From Acholoe squamosa (lineage: Eukaryota > Annelida > Polychaeta > Phyllodocida > Polynoidae): DNA of 64,000 nt. Below, one piece after another: positions 21,149 to 33,183 of the stretch; position 1 is the stretch's first letter; every line of letters starts with the position of its first letter. The notes under the pieces were generated by a model. That model searched no databases and had not been told where the DNA came from. It saw only the letters and a list, made by a program, of their open reading frames with translations. The stretch spans positions 107,735,669 to 107,799,668 of the forward strand of contig OX439036.1 of NCBI GenBank assembly GCA_949317995.1, written 5' to 3'. Both the position numbers and the translations under genes were made by a program.

Positions 21149-21525
21149 TGTGGCGGAGACGGAGGGGCCGTTGGCGGAGCCGAAACCATCCTGGTGTGGG
21201 GGCGGCGAGGCCAGCGGTCCTGAAGTAACGCGGTTACGTCGGCAATAGTAGTCGGCGGAGGAGATCCTCCGACGCTGGCCTGCCGTAAAGCGGGCCGGGG
21301 TCGGAGTATCTGCCTATGTATAAATAAGGGAGTTGTTACTCCGATTAGTTAGTTCCGAGTTGCAGACAGAGAGGAGCAGAACTCTAAAAGGCTTATCTCC
21401 GGATTAATATATACGATATAAGACTTAGATGGTGTGGCGAGGACTGCCAGGAAATAAAAGACACTGAAGTCAAGCTGTCGGAGTTGTGTAATTCTTTATT
21501 AACCATAGAGTCGGAAAACGCTACA
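21149..21525 (+). repeat. Right LTR of element 1
   Basis: 377 bp, same sequence as 11463-11839 by reading. The TATA box is at 21319-21326 and AATAAA at 21453-21458. The element's transcript should terminate after this signal. AT repeats resume immediately after the final ACA. Confidence 0.95.
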
Positions 21526-21587
21526 ATATATATATATATATATATAATATATATATGTGTGTGTGTGTGTGTGTATGTGTGTGTGTG
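21526..21587. repeat. (TA)n then (GT)n microsatellite
   Basis: The continuation of the microsatellite interrupted by element 1: about 30 bp of TA followed by about 30 bp of GT-rich repeat. Confidence 0.85.
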
Positions 21588-21854
21588 GCCTATACCATGG
21601 ACTAGGTAACTCCCATAAGTTAGCACGATGCGCACCAGTGCAGTACTGGCGAGTTACTCACTGATAAAATGAACATAGGGTACCATACTATACAGACTTT
21701 AAAGGGTTAAAGGGACAATGGATTCAACCTACATCTGCTAAGATTGTGTGACCTTAAGCTTATCATACCTACAATTTATTTCGGCCTGATGGAAAATCCC
21801 CAAGATGAGCCACTTACACTTTAAGAGGCAGCTAGTGCTTGATCGTGTCCACTG

Positions 21855-22128
21855 CAGTGGCGGATCCAGGATATGGAAAACAGGGGCGTAGGAAGCAAAT
21901 TTTTATTGAGGGGGGGGCAGGGGTCTCGGTTTTGGGGGCCTGCTATATTTTTATATAGGCTTATATAGGGAACCTCCTCATTATTTGGGGGGGGGGGGCA
22001 GGCCCCCCTGCCTTTTCCTACGCCCCTGGAAAAGGAGGGGGTGCGAGTTTTTGAGTCCAAAATATCTCATTAAACTATTAAGTACTGGGGAAAAGGGGGG
22101 GTGTGCGCCCCCCTTTAAATCCCCACTG
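21855..22128. mobile_element. hAT-like MITE with a second element nested inside
   Basis: The outer element begins CAGTGGCGGATCCAGGA and ends near ATCCCCACTG (one arm mutated). Inside it, 21881-22028 begins CAGGGGCGTAGGAA and ends TTCCTACGCCCCTG. TGGAAAA lies on both sides of the inner element, which fits its target duplication. Both are non-coding and G/C-run-rich. Confidence 0.65.
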
Positions 22129-22155
22129 CAATGGTCAGAATGATACATGAATGCC

Positions 22156-22470
22156 CAGGGTTTCCACTATTTTTGTATCATGTTTTTAACTGACTTTTAC
22201 CTGACATTTATCGAATTTTAACTGACCAAATAGTGGATAATTTACAGGGCTCAGGAAAAATTTTATCCACTCTCGAGCGAGAGAATTTTTAGAAATTTTG
22301 TGAATTTGCATGGAATCTTAACAATTACCCCCCTAAATTAGTCAAAATTTCATTTTTAACTGACTTTTAACTGACTTTTTTCCCAAAAAAATATTGTTTT
22401 AACTGACTTTTAACTGACCTTCAAAGAAAAATAGGCTTAACGGACTTTTAACTGACCAGTGGGAACCCTG
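22156..22470. mobile_element. hAT-like MITE (CAGGGTTTCCAC termini)
   Basis: Second copy of the family at 7351-7670: ends CAGGGTTTCCAC and AGTGGGAACCCTG, interior repeating TTTTAACTGACTTTT. It interrupts a multi-hairpin copy whose parts continue on both sides (about 22130-22155 and 22471-22640). Confidence 0.65.
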
Positions 22471-22979
22471 ATGCCGCCCTGGGATGCAGCCCTGACAGGT
22501 AACGACGACCCTTTGGGGTTGATTTACTGCGAGATGGATCACATGATGCACGAATTGGTCTTCTCGCCATCACTTCATTGGTGCATCATGCCGGCCAATG
22601 GGCATGATGCACTCTTGCAATAGCAGTCTTGAAAGGGTAATGGGTTCAGTTGCACCTAGACTCTCCTATCTTGAAACACACGCAGAGACAAAGACAATGA
22701 CTGCGGGTGTTTATAAATAGCTGTCTGTAATTCTCAGCCACACAGACTTTTCTGCACTAAGGCTTTTTCCAAATCGGTTACAGGAGTTACTGTATTGTTG
22801 CGAATATGTGCCGGATTACACGCAGGTCTTATACAAGCGGTGGGGGTATAATCAAATATGCCCTGAAAAGTAGACATTGAATAAGTTTGTATATTATAAA
22901 GGCCAGGGACAGGGAAAATGGCCCCTCCAAATCTATCAGCGCCGGGGCAGTTATTCGCGAGAATACATGTACAACAGAC

Positions 22980-23252
22980 TTAGGGAGTGATCATTTTTTA
23001 ACAACCGGGGGAGGGGGCTGGTGGGTTTGCGCGTGGACGTGCGAAATAAATTCCGACCCCCCCCTCTTGATGGGGCAAAATTTTTTTGACCCCCCATAAG
23101 GGCCGAAAATCCCGCGCGAACGTGCCCTTTTACCCTATAATAACGCGTGCGGTTTTCGACTGAAAACAGGTGAAATTATTTTGACCCCCCCATTAGACGG
23201 GTTGAAAAAGTTCTGACCCCCCCATGGTCAAGGGGTTGAAAAAACTCCCTTA
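22980..23252. mobile_element. Possible MITE with C-run interior
   Basis: Approximate inverted ends AGGGAGTGATCATTTTTT and TTGAAAAAACTCCCT enclose several GACCCCCCC words and a GCGCGAACGTGC segment. No clear target duplication. The family is not assigned. Confidence 0.4.
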
Positions 23253-23307
23253 CAGAGTAGATACTTTAGGGACATATAGTGAATTTCTATATAATCGCTG
23301 ACTGTTT

Positions 23308-23420
23308 GTCGTCATGGCACATGAATGTAGCCCTGGTGAGTAACTCCCCAGGGCTACATTCAAGCATCATGACGTCCCATGGGCATGATACATTAATGCA
23401 TCAGCGGCCCTTAAAGGGTT
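23308..23420. mobile_element. Multi-hairpin MITE, partial copy
   Basis: The facing arms ATGAATGTAGCCCTGG and CCAGGGCTACATTCA form one hairpin. The right end CAGCGGCCCTTAAAGGGTT matches the family terminus. Confidence 0.6.
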
Positions 23421-23648
23421 CGTGGAGTAATTACAGTGACAAATGACCGTATAGGGTAAACAATCACGACCCAGCGTGTGATGACTTCCTATTACTCCAA
23501 GTGCAGTTATCTTTATCTTTTTAATTAATGTTGCTAATTTTCTTATTACCGCTCTTTTTTCCGGGTCTTTTTTTGTGTATTTTCTTACATTAACATTACA
23601 ATGAGAGTCTCTGTCTGATCCTGACAGAGCCTTCCTATCTGTTCCTTA

Positions 23649-24079
23649 ATCCTTTAAGGGCTGCTAATGCAGGAGTGCATCATGCCCATTGATCGTCATG
23701 ATGCACCAATAAAGTGCTGGCGAGCGGACTCGCCAGCACTTCATTGGAGCATCATGCCGACCCTCTAGTAGTGTATCAACTCAGTAGGGTCAGCATGATG
23801 CATAATGCATTGCCGTATTCATTCTAATAAGCGCACATGCTCTAATAAGCGCACACCCCTCTTTTTGGGCCCGACCCTGGTGTTAAATCAGTCAAATGAA
23901 GTGTAAATATAAAGATTTTTAGGGCAAAAACAACGATTATAGGCTTTTGGGGGTGCACTTATTAGAATTAATACTTGTAACAAGGTTTTGAGCATCTAAA
24001 AATTAATTTTCCGCACATGTGCGCTTATTAGAAGGAATACGGTAATGGCCTTGAGGGCTAACCCTTAAAGGGTTAATAA
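23649..24079. mobile_element. Multi-hairpin MITE interrupted by a TA-type MITE
   Basis: The left part (23649-23812) starts CCTTTAAGGGCTGCTAATGC and has the facing CAATAAAGTGCTGGCGAG and CTCGCCAGCACTTCATTG arms. A different element of 230 bp (23813-24042) starts CCGTATTCATTCTAATAAGC and ends TATTAGAAGGAATACGG. The right family end AACCCTTAAAGGGTTAA follows at 24060-24079, so the inner element inserted into the outer one. Confidence 0.6.
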
Positions 24080-25742
24080 GGAGTAGAATATAGACCAAGG
24101 TGAGACAGGTTCTAATGGCAGACTGCTACACCGGTCATTACCTTAGGTTAATTACTTAGGGAATAATGCACGGGACATGGCTGTGGGAGTGCTCTAGACT
24201 GTATTGAGACATCGAGGGGCCTTATAGGCAAGACCTGACAACACATGAATATCAATTGTGAAGTCTAAAGGTGAGATAAAGCTACCTCCTTCGCCAGGAG
24301 TACATTATCCATCTAGATAATGCACGGTCAATCAGCCAATCAGAACGCAGCATTCAGGATAATGCACTCTGACTTTGCCCAGCAGTGTTATAAAGGGCGC
24401 TAAGGACTGTAATAATGACCTAACAATGTACAACGTTATAATGCCTTATACTTTGACATGGACACGTAGAGGGACAGAGATGGGGCTCAGTAATGTATGG
24501 AAGCATGGAGAACACCCACTGGCCAGGGGAACCACTTTGGTTAATATTGATTCAAAACCAAACTTTCTTAAGGCATACACTTCATTAGAGTATCAGAAGT
24601 ATTCCTGCACCTGCGGTCTTTAAAGAGTTTGGCACCATACATAACGTTAACTTAGCATTACCGGTATGTAGACCTTGTTCTATCTACCTTGTCTTATCTA
24701 TACCTCAAACATATAGCACGACCCTTATCTTAGACATGACATGGAATATAAAGGTACATGTTGAGAGAATTATGGCTCCAGGTTATCTGTGCTTAAGATA
24801 TTTTATCTTTTCATGTAATGATATTGAACAATTCCCTGAATCTGATGCGCAATTCCCCAGCGACGAAAACATTAATTACGTCATCTTAATCATACGGCAC
24901 TTAAAGTGTTAATTTAACCCTTTAAAGACCAGTAGTGCATTGATACATCGTGCCCGCTGGTCATGGTGCATGGATACAATGTAGCAGGTAATGGTGGGGG
25001 AACGTCTGTCTCTGATTGATTGATTGATCTGTGTTTTACAGCACTTTAGCGGCACTAAGTGGCTATCCCGTGCTTCACAGGTTGATAATTTAAAAGAGGA
25101 ATGTGTCAGTGTCCGCGCATATGTCCACCACACACATCCTGAGGGGATAGGAAAGAAGTAGAAATAGACCCTTTTAAGTGGGTTAGGGAAGCCCGGTCTG
25201 TCTCTGAGTAACCACTACCACAAAGTCAATGTAGCAGGTAACTCGCCAGAACTGCATTTATGCACGACACCCCAATGGGATATACACTCCGGGGTGTGAA
25301 ATGCCAAAAACGAAATTCTCTGAACTGTGATATTTGGCTTCGCAGCAATTCTCAATTAGCATTGTAGGTATTGAGAGGGACACATTTATACCATATATTA
25401 ACAACTGTTTGATGTCTTATGTTAAATTGCCATCAGGATATAGAAACATTTGTGAGGGGGTCAGACATAAAAGAAAATGCAGTCAGACAATCACCCCTAC
25501 CCCATATATAAATGGCAACATGTTTTCTCAGTGGATTTACACAGATCTCAGAAACTGTCCTATTATGAAGACTAAAAATCTCGGATTTCTGAGATTTCCC
25601 GGAAATGATTAGGCTCCTGCAGGGTCGGCATGATGGATCAATGCACTGCTCGCAAACCGACTCGCTAGGACTTCATATTGTAGATTGAGGTAAGGAGACA
25701 GGATATACACGTCTGAAACCACCTTAGCCTTGGGTGCAGCTA

Positions 25743-25975
25743 CCGTAATCTCCCGTGTAGAAGACGCGTTGCGCGTATAGGACGCACCCCAAACTCAGCA
25801 GGAGCATTTTCACGTATAAGACGCAAATTTTAATGCTGATATTTGTAAATTCAATACATTTCTATAGTAAAATTACCCCTCGTATAAGACGCACCCCCAA
25901 TTTCAATACATCCTATAAGACGCACAAGGCATTTGTTTGGCGTAGAGGACGCGTCTTATACGCGGGAGTTTATGG
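25743..25975 (-). mobile_element. 233-bp TA-flanked MITE copy
   Basis: Family termini between TA dinucleotides, length exactly 233 bp, reverse orientation. Its right terminus and the 98 bp that follow are tandemly duplicated (next entry). Confidence 0.85.
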
Positions 25976-26161
25976 TAAGTGCATTTATTCAACTGGGCAT
26001 GTGTATAATAGGACAAATGTTAATCCGCGAGTTCCCCATCCTAACATTGTCTTTTTGGTTTGCGAGTTTACGGTAAGTGCATTTATTCAACTGGGCATGT
26101 GTATAATAGGACAAATGTTAATCCGCGAGTTCCCCATCCTAACATTGTCTTTTTGGTTTGC
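25974..26161. repeat. 98-bp tandem duplication at a MITE end
   Basis: GGTAAGTGCATTTATTCAAC at 25974 recurs at 26072 with the rest of the unit (CTGGGCATGTGTATAATAGG through CTTTTTGGTTTGC), giving two copies at a 98-bp period. The second copy is preceded by GCGAGTTTACGG, a variant of the MITE terminus, so the duplication includes the element edge. Confidence 0.8.
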
Positions 26162-26367
26162 TATTCTCAATACTTAATAGACGCATCATGTCGATCAATG
26201 TTCATGATGCACTCATTGACCACCGGCCCTTCTAGGGTTAATCCCGGTCCATAATGTAGCGTGATTAGTGTTGAAGTTTGTACAAAGGGCTTTGTATGTA
26301 GACTGTATCATGTGTCAGTGTGCTGCTTATTTACCACTGTCGGCTGTCTACCACACAAATTATACTA

Positions 26368-26600
26368 CCGTATTCTCCCGCGTAGAAGACGCGCTGCGCG
26401 TATAGGACGCACCCCAAACTCAGCAGAGGCATTTTCGCGCATAAGACGCACCTCTTAGGTACCAATTTTGTAAATCCAGTACTGTTCTATAGTAAAATTA
26501 CCCCTCGTATAAGACGCACCCCCAACTTGAGAGTATGCTATAAGACGCACCAGCATTTTGTTTGGCGTAGAGGACGCGTCTTATACGCGAGAGATTACGG
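26368..26600 (-). mobile_element. 233-bp TA-flanked MITE copy
   Basis: Termini CCGTATTCTCCCGCG and GAGAGATTACGG between TA dinucleotides, exactly 233 bp, reverse orientation. Confidence 0.85.
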
Positions 26601-26947
26601 TACTGACAATCTACTGACACATACTCATACACTATCTACCTTATTATATATATAGTCACATAAAGGTTATGTCAAAATAAAGACTTATAGAATTTTGGTG
26701 GTAGCAGAACTAACAAAAAAGAGTCGAAATAAAAGATAATGAAAACAATATCATTGTTTGCGAAAATGCCTTTTTTTTTTAAAAAAATAGATCTGTTACT
26801 CAAAGAGGAGTGAATTCAGTGATTAGTATAATCGGCCATCTATAAAACTAGCTTTTTCCTTGCATTCTGAAATATGCATGTAGTGCTGCCACCTCGTGTC
26901 TGGCAGAGACAGCTTTCCTTCCTTACACCTGAGAATTAACAGACATA

Positions 26948-27555
26948 CCGTATTTCCTCGATTAGAAGCCCCGGCTTGTAATGATTTCAAGTAACAAATT
27001 GACCAGGCTTATATTCGGGCCAGTCCTATTTTTGAGGCAGGTTTATATTTATTTCACTAGAAGATTTTCTTTTCCTTTGCCATAAGTATAAGATTTATTC
27101 TACAATTTGACCAACTTTTCACACATTTTCTGATAATGAAACTCATGATATAACTTTATCACCATTTAAATATGTCTACATGGTCATTAGGTGATTAATT
27201 TGTACAGGGAATATATAGATATTCAACTTTAAAGTCAAATTATGACTAAATAAGTGATCTCATTTGGATTTCTGTCCCACACCCAGGCTTATATTCAGGG
27301 CCCGGCTTATATTAGACCCAGTGCCCCTTTGGACCAGGCTTATAAACGGGGCAGGCTGAGGAACTGATCAACATTGATTTCGTACCTCTGTTCCCATGGC
27401 CCTTTTCTGAGACCGGGGCTTATTTGAATACTTTTTAGTGCTTAAGATCGATGTCAATACCCTGAAATATAGGATATTGAAAAAACCTTGTCCCTGGTGT
27501 TCAAATTGAGACCAGCACCTATTTGAGACGCCGCGACTTAGACATTCCAACACGG
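26948..27555. mobile_element. Possible larger TA-flanked relative
   Basis: Begins CCGTATTTCCTCGATTAG after TA and ends with CACGG before TA. The ends are only partly complementary. GGCTTATA and GGCTTATATT words recur inside, as in the other CCGTA families. About 608 bp; no protein seen. Confidence 0.4.
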
Positions 27556-28034
27556 TAATTCAGTACATAGGCACTTGCTCCAATGGATTTCTACATTGTA
27601 TGTGTATGGTGCCGCGTGGTCTGGGTGTGGGTAAAATTACCCACTATTTATAACATTTATTGTTGTTTTGCTAAATCAGGCTCAGTTTAAAGTGGTGTAA
27701 TTTACCAATTGTGGCAGTATAAATATCAGATCTAGATCTTAATGTACAACTATTGGGTTTACAACTGGTAAATGACATAATGTATCTATAGGGGTCTGCG
27801 TCATTCATACCAAGCTTTTTATAGAACCAGGCCAAAATGGTACAGAATTGCCCATTTCTGGACATTTATCAGGAGTCTACTTTCCCGACCCGGTCTTCAA
27901 GATGCAAAAATGCAGTCTTGTAGAGTCAATGCGCCTTGGCTGCATTCTTACATTATAAATGGCAGACATGATGCGGTGGTTAAATGGCCAGAGTCTGCAG
28001 CTTTTAGGTCCAATAGTGACTCCCACTTCCACCC

Positions 28035-29357
28035 TACAGCCACAAGGTGTGGGTGTGAGGATTAACCCTTTAAATGCCCTACAGCCACAAGGTGTGGGTG
28101 TGAGGATTAACCCTTTAAATGCCCTACAGCCACAAGGTGTGGGTGTGGGGATTAACCCTTTAAATGCCCTACAGCCACAAGGTGTGAGGATTAACCCTTT
28201 AAATGCCCTACAGCCACAAGGTGTGGGTGTGAGGATTAACCCTTTAAATGCCCTACAGCCACAAGGTGTGGGTGTGGGGATTAACCCTTTAAATGCCCTA
28301 CAGCCACAAGGTGTGAGGATTAACCCTTTAAATGCCCTACAGCCACAAGGTGTGAGGATTAACCCTTTAAATGCCCTACAGCCACAAGGTGTGGGTGTGA
28401 GGATTAACCCTTTAAATGCCCTACAGCCACAAGGTGTGGATGTGGGGATTAACCCTTTAAATGCCCTACAGCCACAAGGTGTGGGTGTGGGGATTAACCC
28501 TTTAAATGCCCTACAGCCACAAGGTGTGGGGATTAACCCTTTAAATGCCCTACAGCCACAAGGTGTGGATGTGGGGATTAACCCTTTAAATGCCCTACAG
28601 CCACAAGGTGTGGGTGTGGGGATTAACCCTTTAAATGCCCTACAGCCACAAGGTGTGGGGATTAACCCTTTAAATGCCCTACAGCCACAAGGTGTGGATG
28701 TGGGGATTAACCCTTTAAATGCCCTACAGCCACAAGGTGTGGGTGTGGGGATTAACCCTTTAAATGCCCTACAGCCACAAGGTGTGGGGATTAACCCTTT
28801 AAATGCCCTAAAGCCACAAGGTGTTGGGATTAACCCTTTAAATGCCCTACAGCCACAAGGTGTGGGTGTGGGGATTAACCCTTTAAATGTCCTACAGCCA
28901 CAAGGTGTGGGGATTAACCCTTTAAATGCCCTACAGCCACAAGGTGTGGGGATTAACCCTTTAAATGCCCTACAGCCACAAGGTGTGAGTGTGGGGATTA
29001 ACCCTTTAAATGCCCTACAGCCACAAGGTGTGGGTGTGGGGATTAACCCTTTAAATGCCCTACAGCCACAAGGTGTGGGGATTAACCCTTTAAATGCCCT
29101 ACAGCCACAAGGTGTGGGGATTAACCCTTTAAATGCCCTACAGCCACAAGGTGTGAGTGTGGGGATTAACCCTTTAAATGTCCTACAGCCACAAGGTGTG
29201 GGGATTAACCCTTTAAATGCCCTACAGCCACAAGGTGTGGGTGTGGGGATTAACCCTTTAAATGCCCTACAGCCACAAGGTGTGAGTGTGGGGATTAACC
29301 CTTTAAATGCCCTACAGCCACAAGGTGTGGGTGTGGGGATTAACCCTTTAAATGCCC
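28035..29357. repeat. Satellite of 45- and 39-bp units
   Basis: 31 units, 19 of 45 bp and 12 of 39 bp (the short form lacks one GGTGTG), each containing CTACAGCCACAAGGTGTG and ATTAACCCTTTAAATGCC. Long-long-short triplets of 129 bp repeat in places, a higher-order pattern. Every unit is a multiple of three and lacks stop codons, so long frames run through it on both strands (473 codons plus, 519 codons minus). Variable positions change amino acids freely, so I treat it as non-coding satellite. It runs directly into a multi-hairpin fragment at 29358-29405. Confidence 0.9.
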
Positions 29358-29628
29358 CTGAATGTAGCCCTGGTGAGTAACTCACCAGAGCTACATTCAT
29401 ACATCGTGCTGGACCTTCAGGAATGTCAAAGATCAAAGTGACTGATCATAAAAATCCCTGATTCCCTAAATGTTAATCTATAAGGTCTTTGGAACTTGAA
29501 AATCGCAGAAATCTGGAAAAATACTGAAGACTTTTACCTCCAATAGCTTTTTGATCCAATTGCATAGTAAGTCCTACACCCGCCCTGTTACAGAGTGTGG
29601 GAGGAATAACCACAGACTGGTGACCTTG

Positions 29629-29873
29629 ACCCTTCTACTAATGCATCATGGCCATGGGTCAGCATGATGCATGAATGCAGCCCTGGGAAGTTACTCGCCA
29701 GGGCTGCATTTATGCATCATGCCGACCTTGCATGGTCGGCATGATGCACTCCCAAAGGGTCGGCATGATGCACCAATGAAGTGCCAGCGAGCAGTCTCAC
29801 CAGCACTTCATCGGTGCATCATGATGACCAATGGGCCTGATGACTCCTGAATCAGTGGTCCTTAAAGGGTTAA
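29629..29873. mobile_element. Multi-hairpin MITE, well preserved
   Basis: Contains GCATGATGCATGAATGCAGC facing GGGCTGCATTTATGCATCAT, a dyad around CCGACCTTGCATGGTCGG, facing CACCAATGAAGTGCC and CAGCACTTCATCGGTG arms, and the right end TCCTTAAAGGGTTAA. The whole can form a chain of hairpins. Confidence 0.7.
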
Positions 29874-30079
29874 CACAAGACTCCACTGTTTAACCCTACC
29901 ACCATAAATCAGGCTGTGGTCTGGCCAAGGTCCAGCTCTACCCGACACTGATATACCGTTATACAAAACACGATTTATAGACTCAAGCGCTGGTTCCACA
30001 GGCATACAATTCAGTCAGAATAGTCCTAACCTAACGATTTATGATATATCAAAAGTATACAAGAAAATCGGTCGGACTA

Positions 30080-30307
30080 CCGTAAATCCCCGGTCATACG
30101 CCAGATTTTTTTTCTATTTTGGGCCCAATCAGGCTTCTAAATTTTTCCAAAAGTCCCCCCCCCGGCTTATGACCGTTTTTTTTTTTACTATAGAATAAAG
30201 AGAAAATGGTAAAAATTTGACCCAAAAACCGGCTTTTATTTTTTTTTCCTGAACTCACCCCCCCCCGCCCTTATGACCGGGGCCGGCTTGTGACCGGGGA
30301 TTTATGG
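30080..30307. mobile_element. TA-flanked MITE, CCGTAAATCCCCGG subtype, copy 2
   Basis: Same termini and interior as 667-890, 228 bp, flanked by TA on both sides. Confidence 0.75.
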
Positions 30308-31460
30308 TAGTGCTAATCCGACCGATTTCCACTTGTGGAACCAGCGCTTGACCAAGGTCAAGCTCTACCAGACACTAATTAACTGTTATGTAAAACAAGC
30401 CTCGTAATCCATGCCAAACGCTAGATTTATAGATTTAGGCACTGGTTCCACAGGCGAACAATCCGTCGGGATAGCCCTAATCACTCTAGTGACCTTATAG
30501 GTCTGGAGGTATAACACTATCAGGACAATATCTATTTTGTTTAAGAGTTGAAAGCCCAAGCAGCATTGTCAGAATGTAAATTACATATGGGCCATCGTAT
30601 TAGTTACACCGTAAGCTTCGATATGATACCAAACATGCCGATAATATGTCAAAAAGATATCAAGGGTTTTATATATTACATTCATATCAAGGGTTTTAGT
30701 GAATTCTTTTCCTTATCTTTTCAAATAAAACACTGTCATGTATTGATATAACAGTAATGTCGATATTCACTATGTTAATAAGTCCAAAAAAGTAAAGATG
30801 TGTTTCCAGTAACATGACTTAAAAAAGGTAGGGCTGGTAGGTCGGATATTTTTCCTTTTTTTTTTTTACATTTATATAGGAAATGTTAGGGCACATACCA
30901 ATGGATATATCAAATTCTTTGGTTTCATTGTAAAATAATGAAGGGAAAATGACAGCTGTGAGAGAGGGGAGGAACACGAAAAGGATGCAGGAAAAATCCT
31001 CAAAAAGTAATGAAAAATTTCTTTAAAATGTGAAAAAATGAGACAAAATTCTTCAAAATAACAAAACAATTTTTTTGGCCCTGATTTGCTAGGGTCGGTT
31101 GGGTGGCTGGTAACAAACTTTTTTTTATTTAATTTGGCCTAATGACGATACTTCGATATTGTGGATATCGTTGAGATCCCTATAAATGACCAACCCTAAC
31201 AACTGGCTAAAAATACCATATTGCTTTCCCTACTCAGAGCAGTATTTATCATAAGTGGACTATTACCCTGCTTTAGGGTAATTATATGCATATTTATAGA
31301 CCCCTATCTCGGTATTTTACGGCCAACATGGAAAAGGACAATATTGGCAGAGAGCTCTGTGTTTACGGTCTGTAAATAGGCCGTGTGTAATCTGGTCAAT
31401 GATCTATGGATGGGTAAAGTGGGAGGGTGCAGGGGGAGGGTTAGATTCATAACTGCTGAA

Positions 31461-31627
31461 CACTTTAAGGGCCGCTGATGCATTAATGCACCATGCCCAT
31501 TGGTCTTCATGATGCATGAATGCAGCCCTGGCGAGTAACTCGCCAGGGCTGCAACCAAGCATCATGCCGACCCTTTCGGGGTTGATGCACTCAAAGGGTC
31601 GGCATGATGCACAAACGAAGTGCTGGA
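31461..31627. mobile_element. Multi-hairpin MITE, left part
   Basis: ACTTTAAGGGCCGCTGATGC start, perfect facing arms GCAGCCCTGGCGAG and CTCGCCAGGGCTGC, then a GTCGGCATGATGCAC segment. The right half is lost or replaced. Confidence 0.65.
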
Positions 31628-32944
31628 GGGCGGGGGGTAGTGGTGATATACGGAGCTGCAAGGTTAAACCTATGGGGCAATGTTCCAATTTTCCCAACAT
31701 GAAATAAATCTTTAAAGGGACAATATCAAAACGTATCAAGCCATGATATAAATCTCAACCAATGTCTGATGATGTTGATAATCTCATAGGGTAATCTCTT
31801 GAGTTAATCTACAAATTACACAAATGATATGGATATCTGCCAGGAAGTGGAGCAGACGACAAATGGACCTTTTGGGTGGGAAAAATGGGCACAATCTACA
31901 CAACGTTGCGTTCTGTCTCTATTGTGACTCATTCAATGCTATGAATTATGTGGAATATTGGTTTTCTATTTGAATATGAATCACTGATTTAAAGATAGCT
32001 GGTTAAAACTGTAAATAAAGAGTAAAAAACCAAAATGTTGGCTGGTTGCCAACAAGTGTATAGTTGACAACCAGCTGGTCACCATGGTGACAGATGGCGG
32101 CACCAGCTCTCAACATGTAAATCATGGATCAAAGTGACCTTGTTTTAAAAAGATATATGTCCCAGGGATGCAAGTCAGACATGGGCAAAAATCAGGAAAC
32201 CGTACATTAACTCAATATAAAGGCCTTCTATTTTTGAAAACAGCCCTCCTTTACCACTTGTATAATGAAAGTACATGCATTCAAAATCCTCAGAAATCAG
32301 GAAATCCTGATAAAACCTGAAGACTTACATTGTCCAATGCTGAAATAAAGGCACTATCGGTATTTACAAAACCTTTGGGAAAACTTTTGGGAGCCATTTT
32401 AAAGTCTAGGATACAATGGAATATGTAATGCATACCCATATACTCTTCACATGAGTATTTGTTTCTTTCCATACAGTACAACACCCCCAACTCTGTTCCA
32501 TATTGCATTCGTACATTTGAATAGTTTGATAAATTCAGATCATAAAAAAAAACCAACACTATATCAAGTGTATATATTTTTCAATCAGGAACTTGTAAAT
32601 TCCATTTGCGGGTAACAAAATAAAGAAATCCTAGAAAATAAGATATGAACTTCTCGTCCGCTGTTTGTTGTCTGCCAGATTAACCTTGTGCAAATAAAAA
32701 AAAAAGTCCACTGAAAATTAAAAGGGTAGTCCAGTGCTGAAAAAAAAACTGATTCTGCAGAATTCGGTACACAAAAAACTAAAAACATGCAAAAAGTTCG
32801 TCTTCTACCAATGCCGATATATATGTCATCCACCCAGTCAAAACATTTTACCTCCTTTGTTTTTCAAAATCTCTCAAAACTTCTTTAATTGACACTTACA
32901 ATGAATGATGTAAAGCCATCAAAACACTGGTAGAGCACCTGCCT

Positions 32945-33153
32945 AATCCTTTAAGAGCCGCTTAAAATGCATTAATACATCAGGCCCAATGGCCATCATA
33001 ATGTATGAACACAACCCTAAAATTTAGCCCACCATGCTTCATGCCGACCCTACAAGGTCCATTCACTCCCGGAGGGTCGGCATGATGCCCCAATGAAGCA
33101 CTTCAATGGGGCATCATGACGACATATGGGCATGATGCACTCCTGCATTAGCA
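32945..33153. mobile_element. Multi-hairpin MITE, degenerate
   Basis: Starts CCTTTAAGAGCCGC, contains GGAGGGTCGGCATGATGCC and AATGAAGCACTTCAATG, and ends GCACTCCTGCATTAGCAG. It lies directly beside the last RTEL1 exon seen. Confidence 0.6.
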
Positions 33154-33183
33154 GCAAATAGTAAGCAATGTGTAAAGACTCAC

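Larger units (their letters stand above)
11463..21525 (+). mobile_element. Complete Ty3/gypsy-type LTR retrotransposon (element 1)
   Basis: A 10,063-bp element: 377-bp left LTR, primer-binding region, gag, pol reached by a -1 frameshift, 297-nt 3' untranslated tract, purine tract GGGGAGAG and 377-bp right LTR. The LTRs start TGTGGCGG, end GCTACA and read as identical base for base, so insertion should be recent. Domain order is protease, reverse transcriptase, RNase H, integrase, which is the Ty3/gypsy order. No envelope gene, signal peptide or membrane segment is visible. The space where an envelope could lie is instead an in-frame extension of pol. The plus strand is strikingly purine-rich (GCGGAGGAGG words) compared with the AT-rich flanks. 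Confidence 0.95.
21588..33183. other. Region between element 1 and RTEL1 exons
   Basis: No exon or RNA gene recognised. It is dominated by MITEs, nested repeats and the satellite at 28035-29357. Further multi-hairpin fragments lie at 24914-24985, 25218-25275 and 26181-26241. The parts 24080-24900 and 30310-31450 hold nothing I can identify. Confidence 0.55.

Noticed and set aside
27877..29436. Long open frames of 473 (plus) and 519 (minus) codons as repeat proteins
   Set aside because: They arise because satellite units are 45 or 39 bp, both multiples of three. Both strands are open and substitutions alter residues freely; there is no start context or splice evidence.
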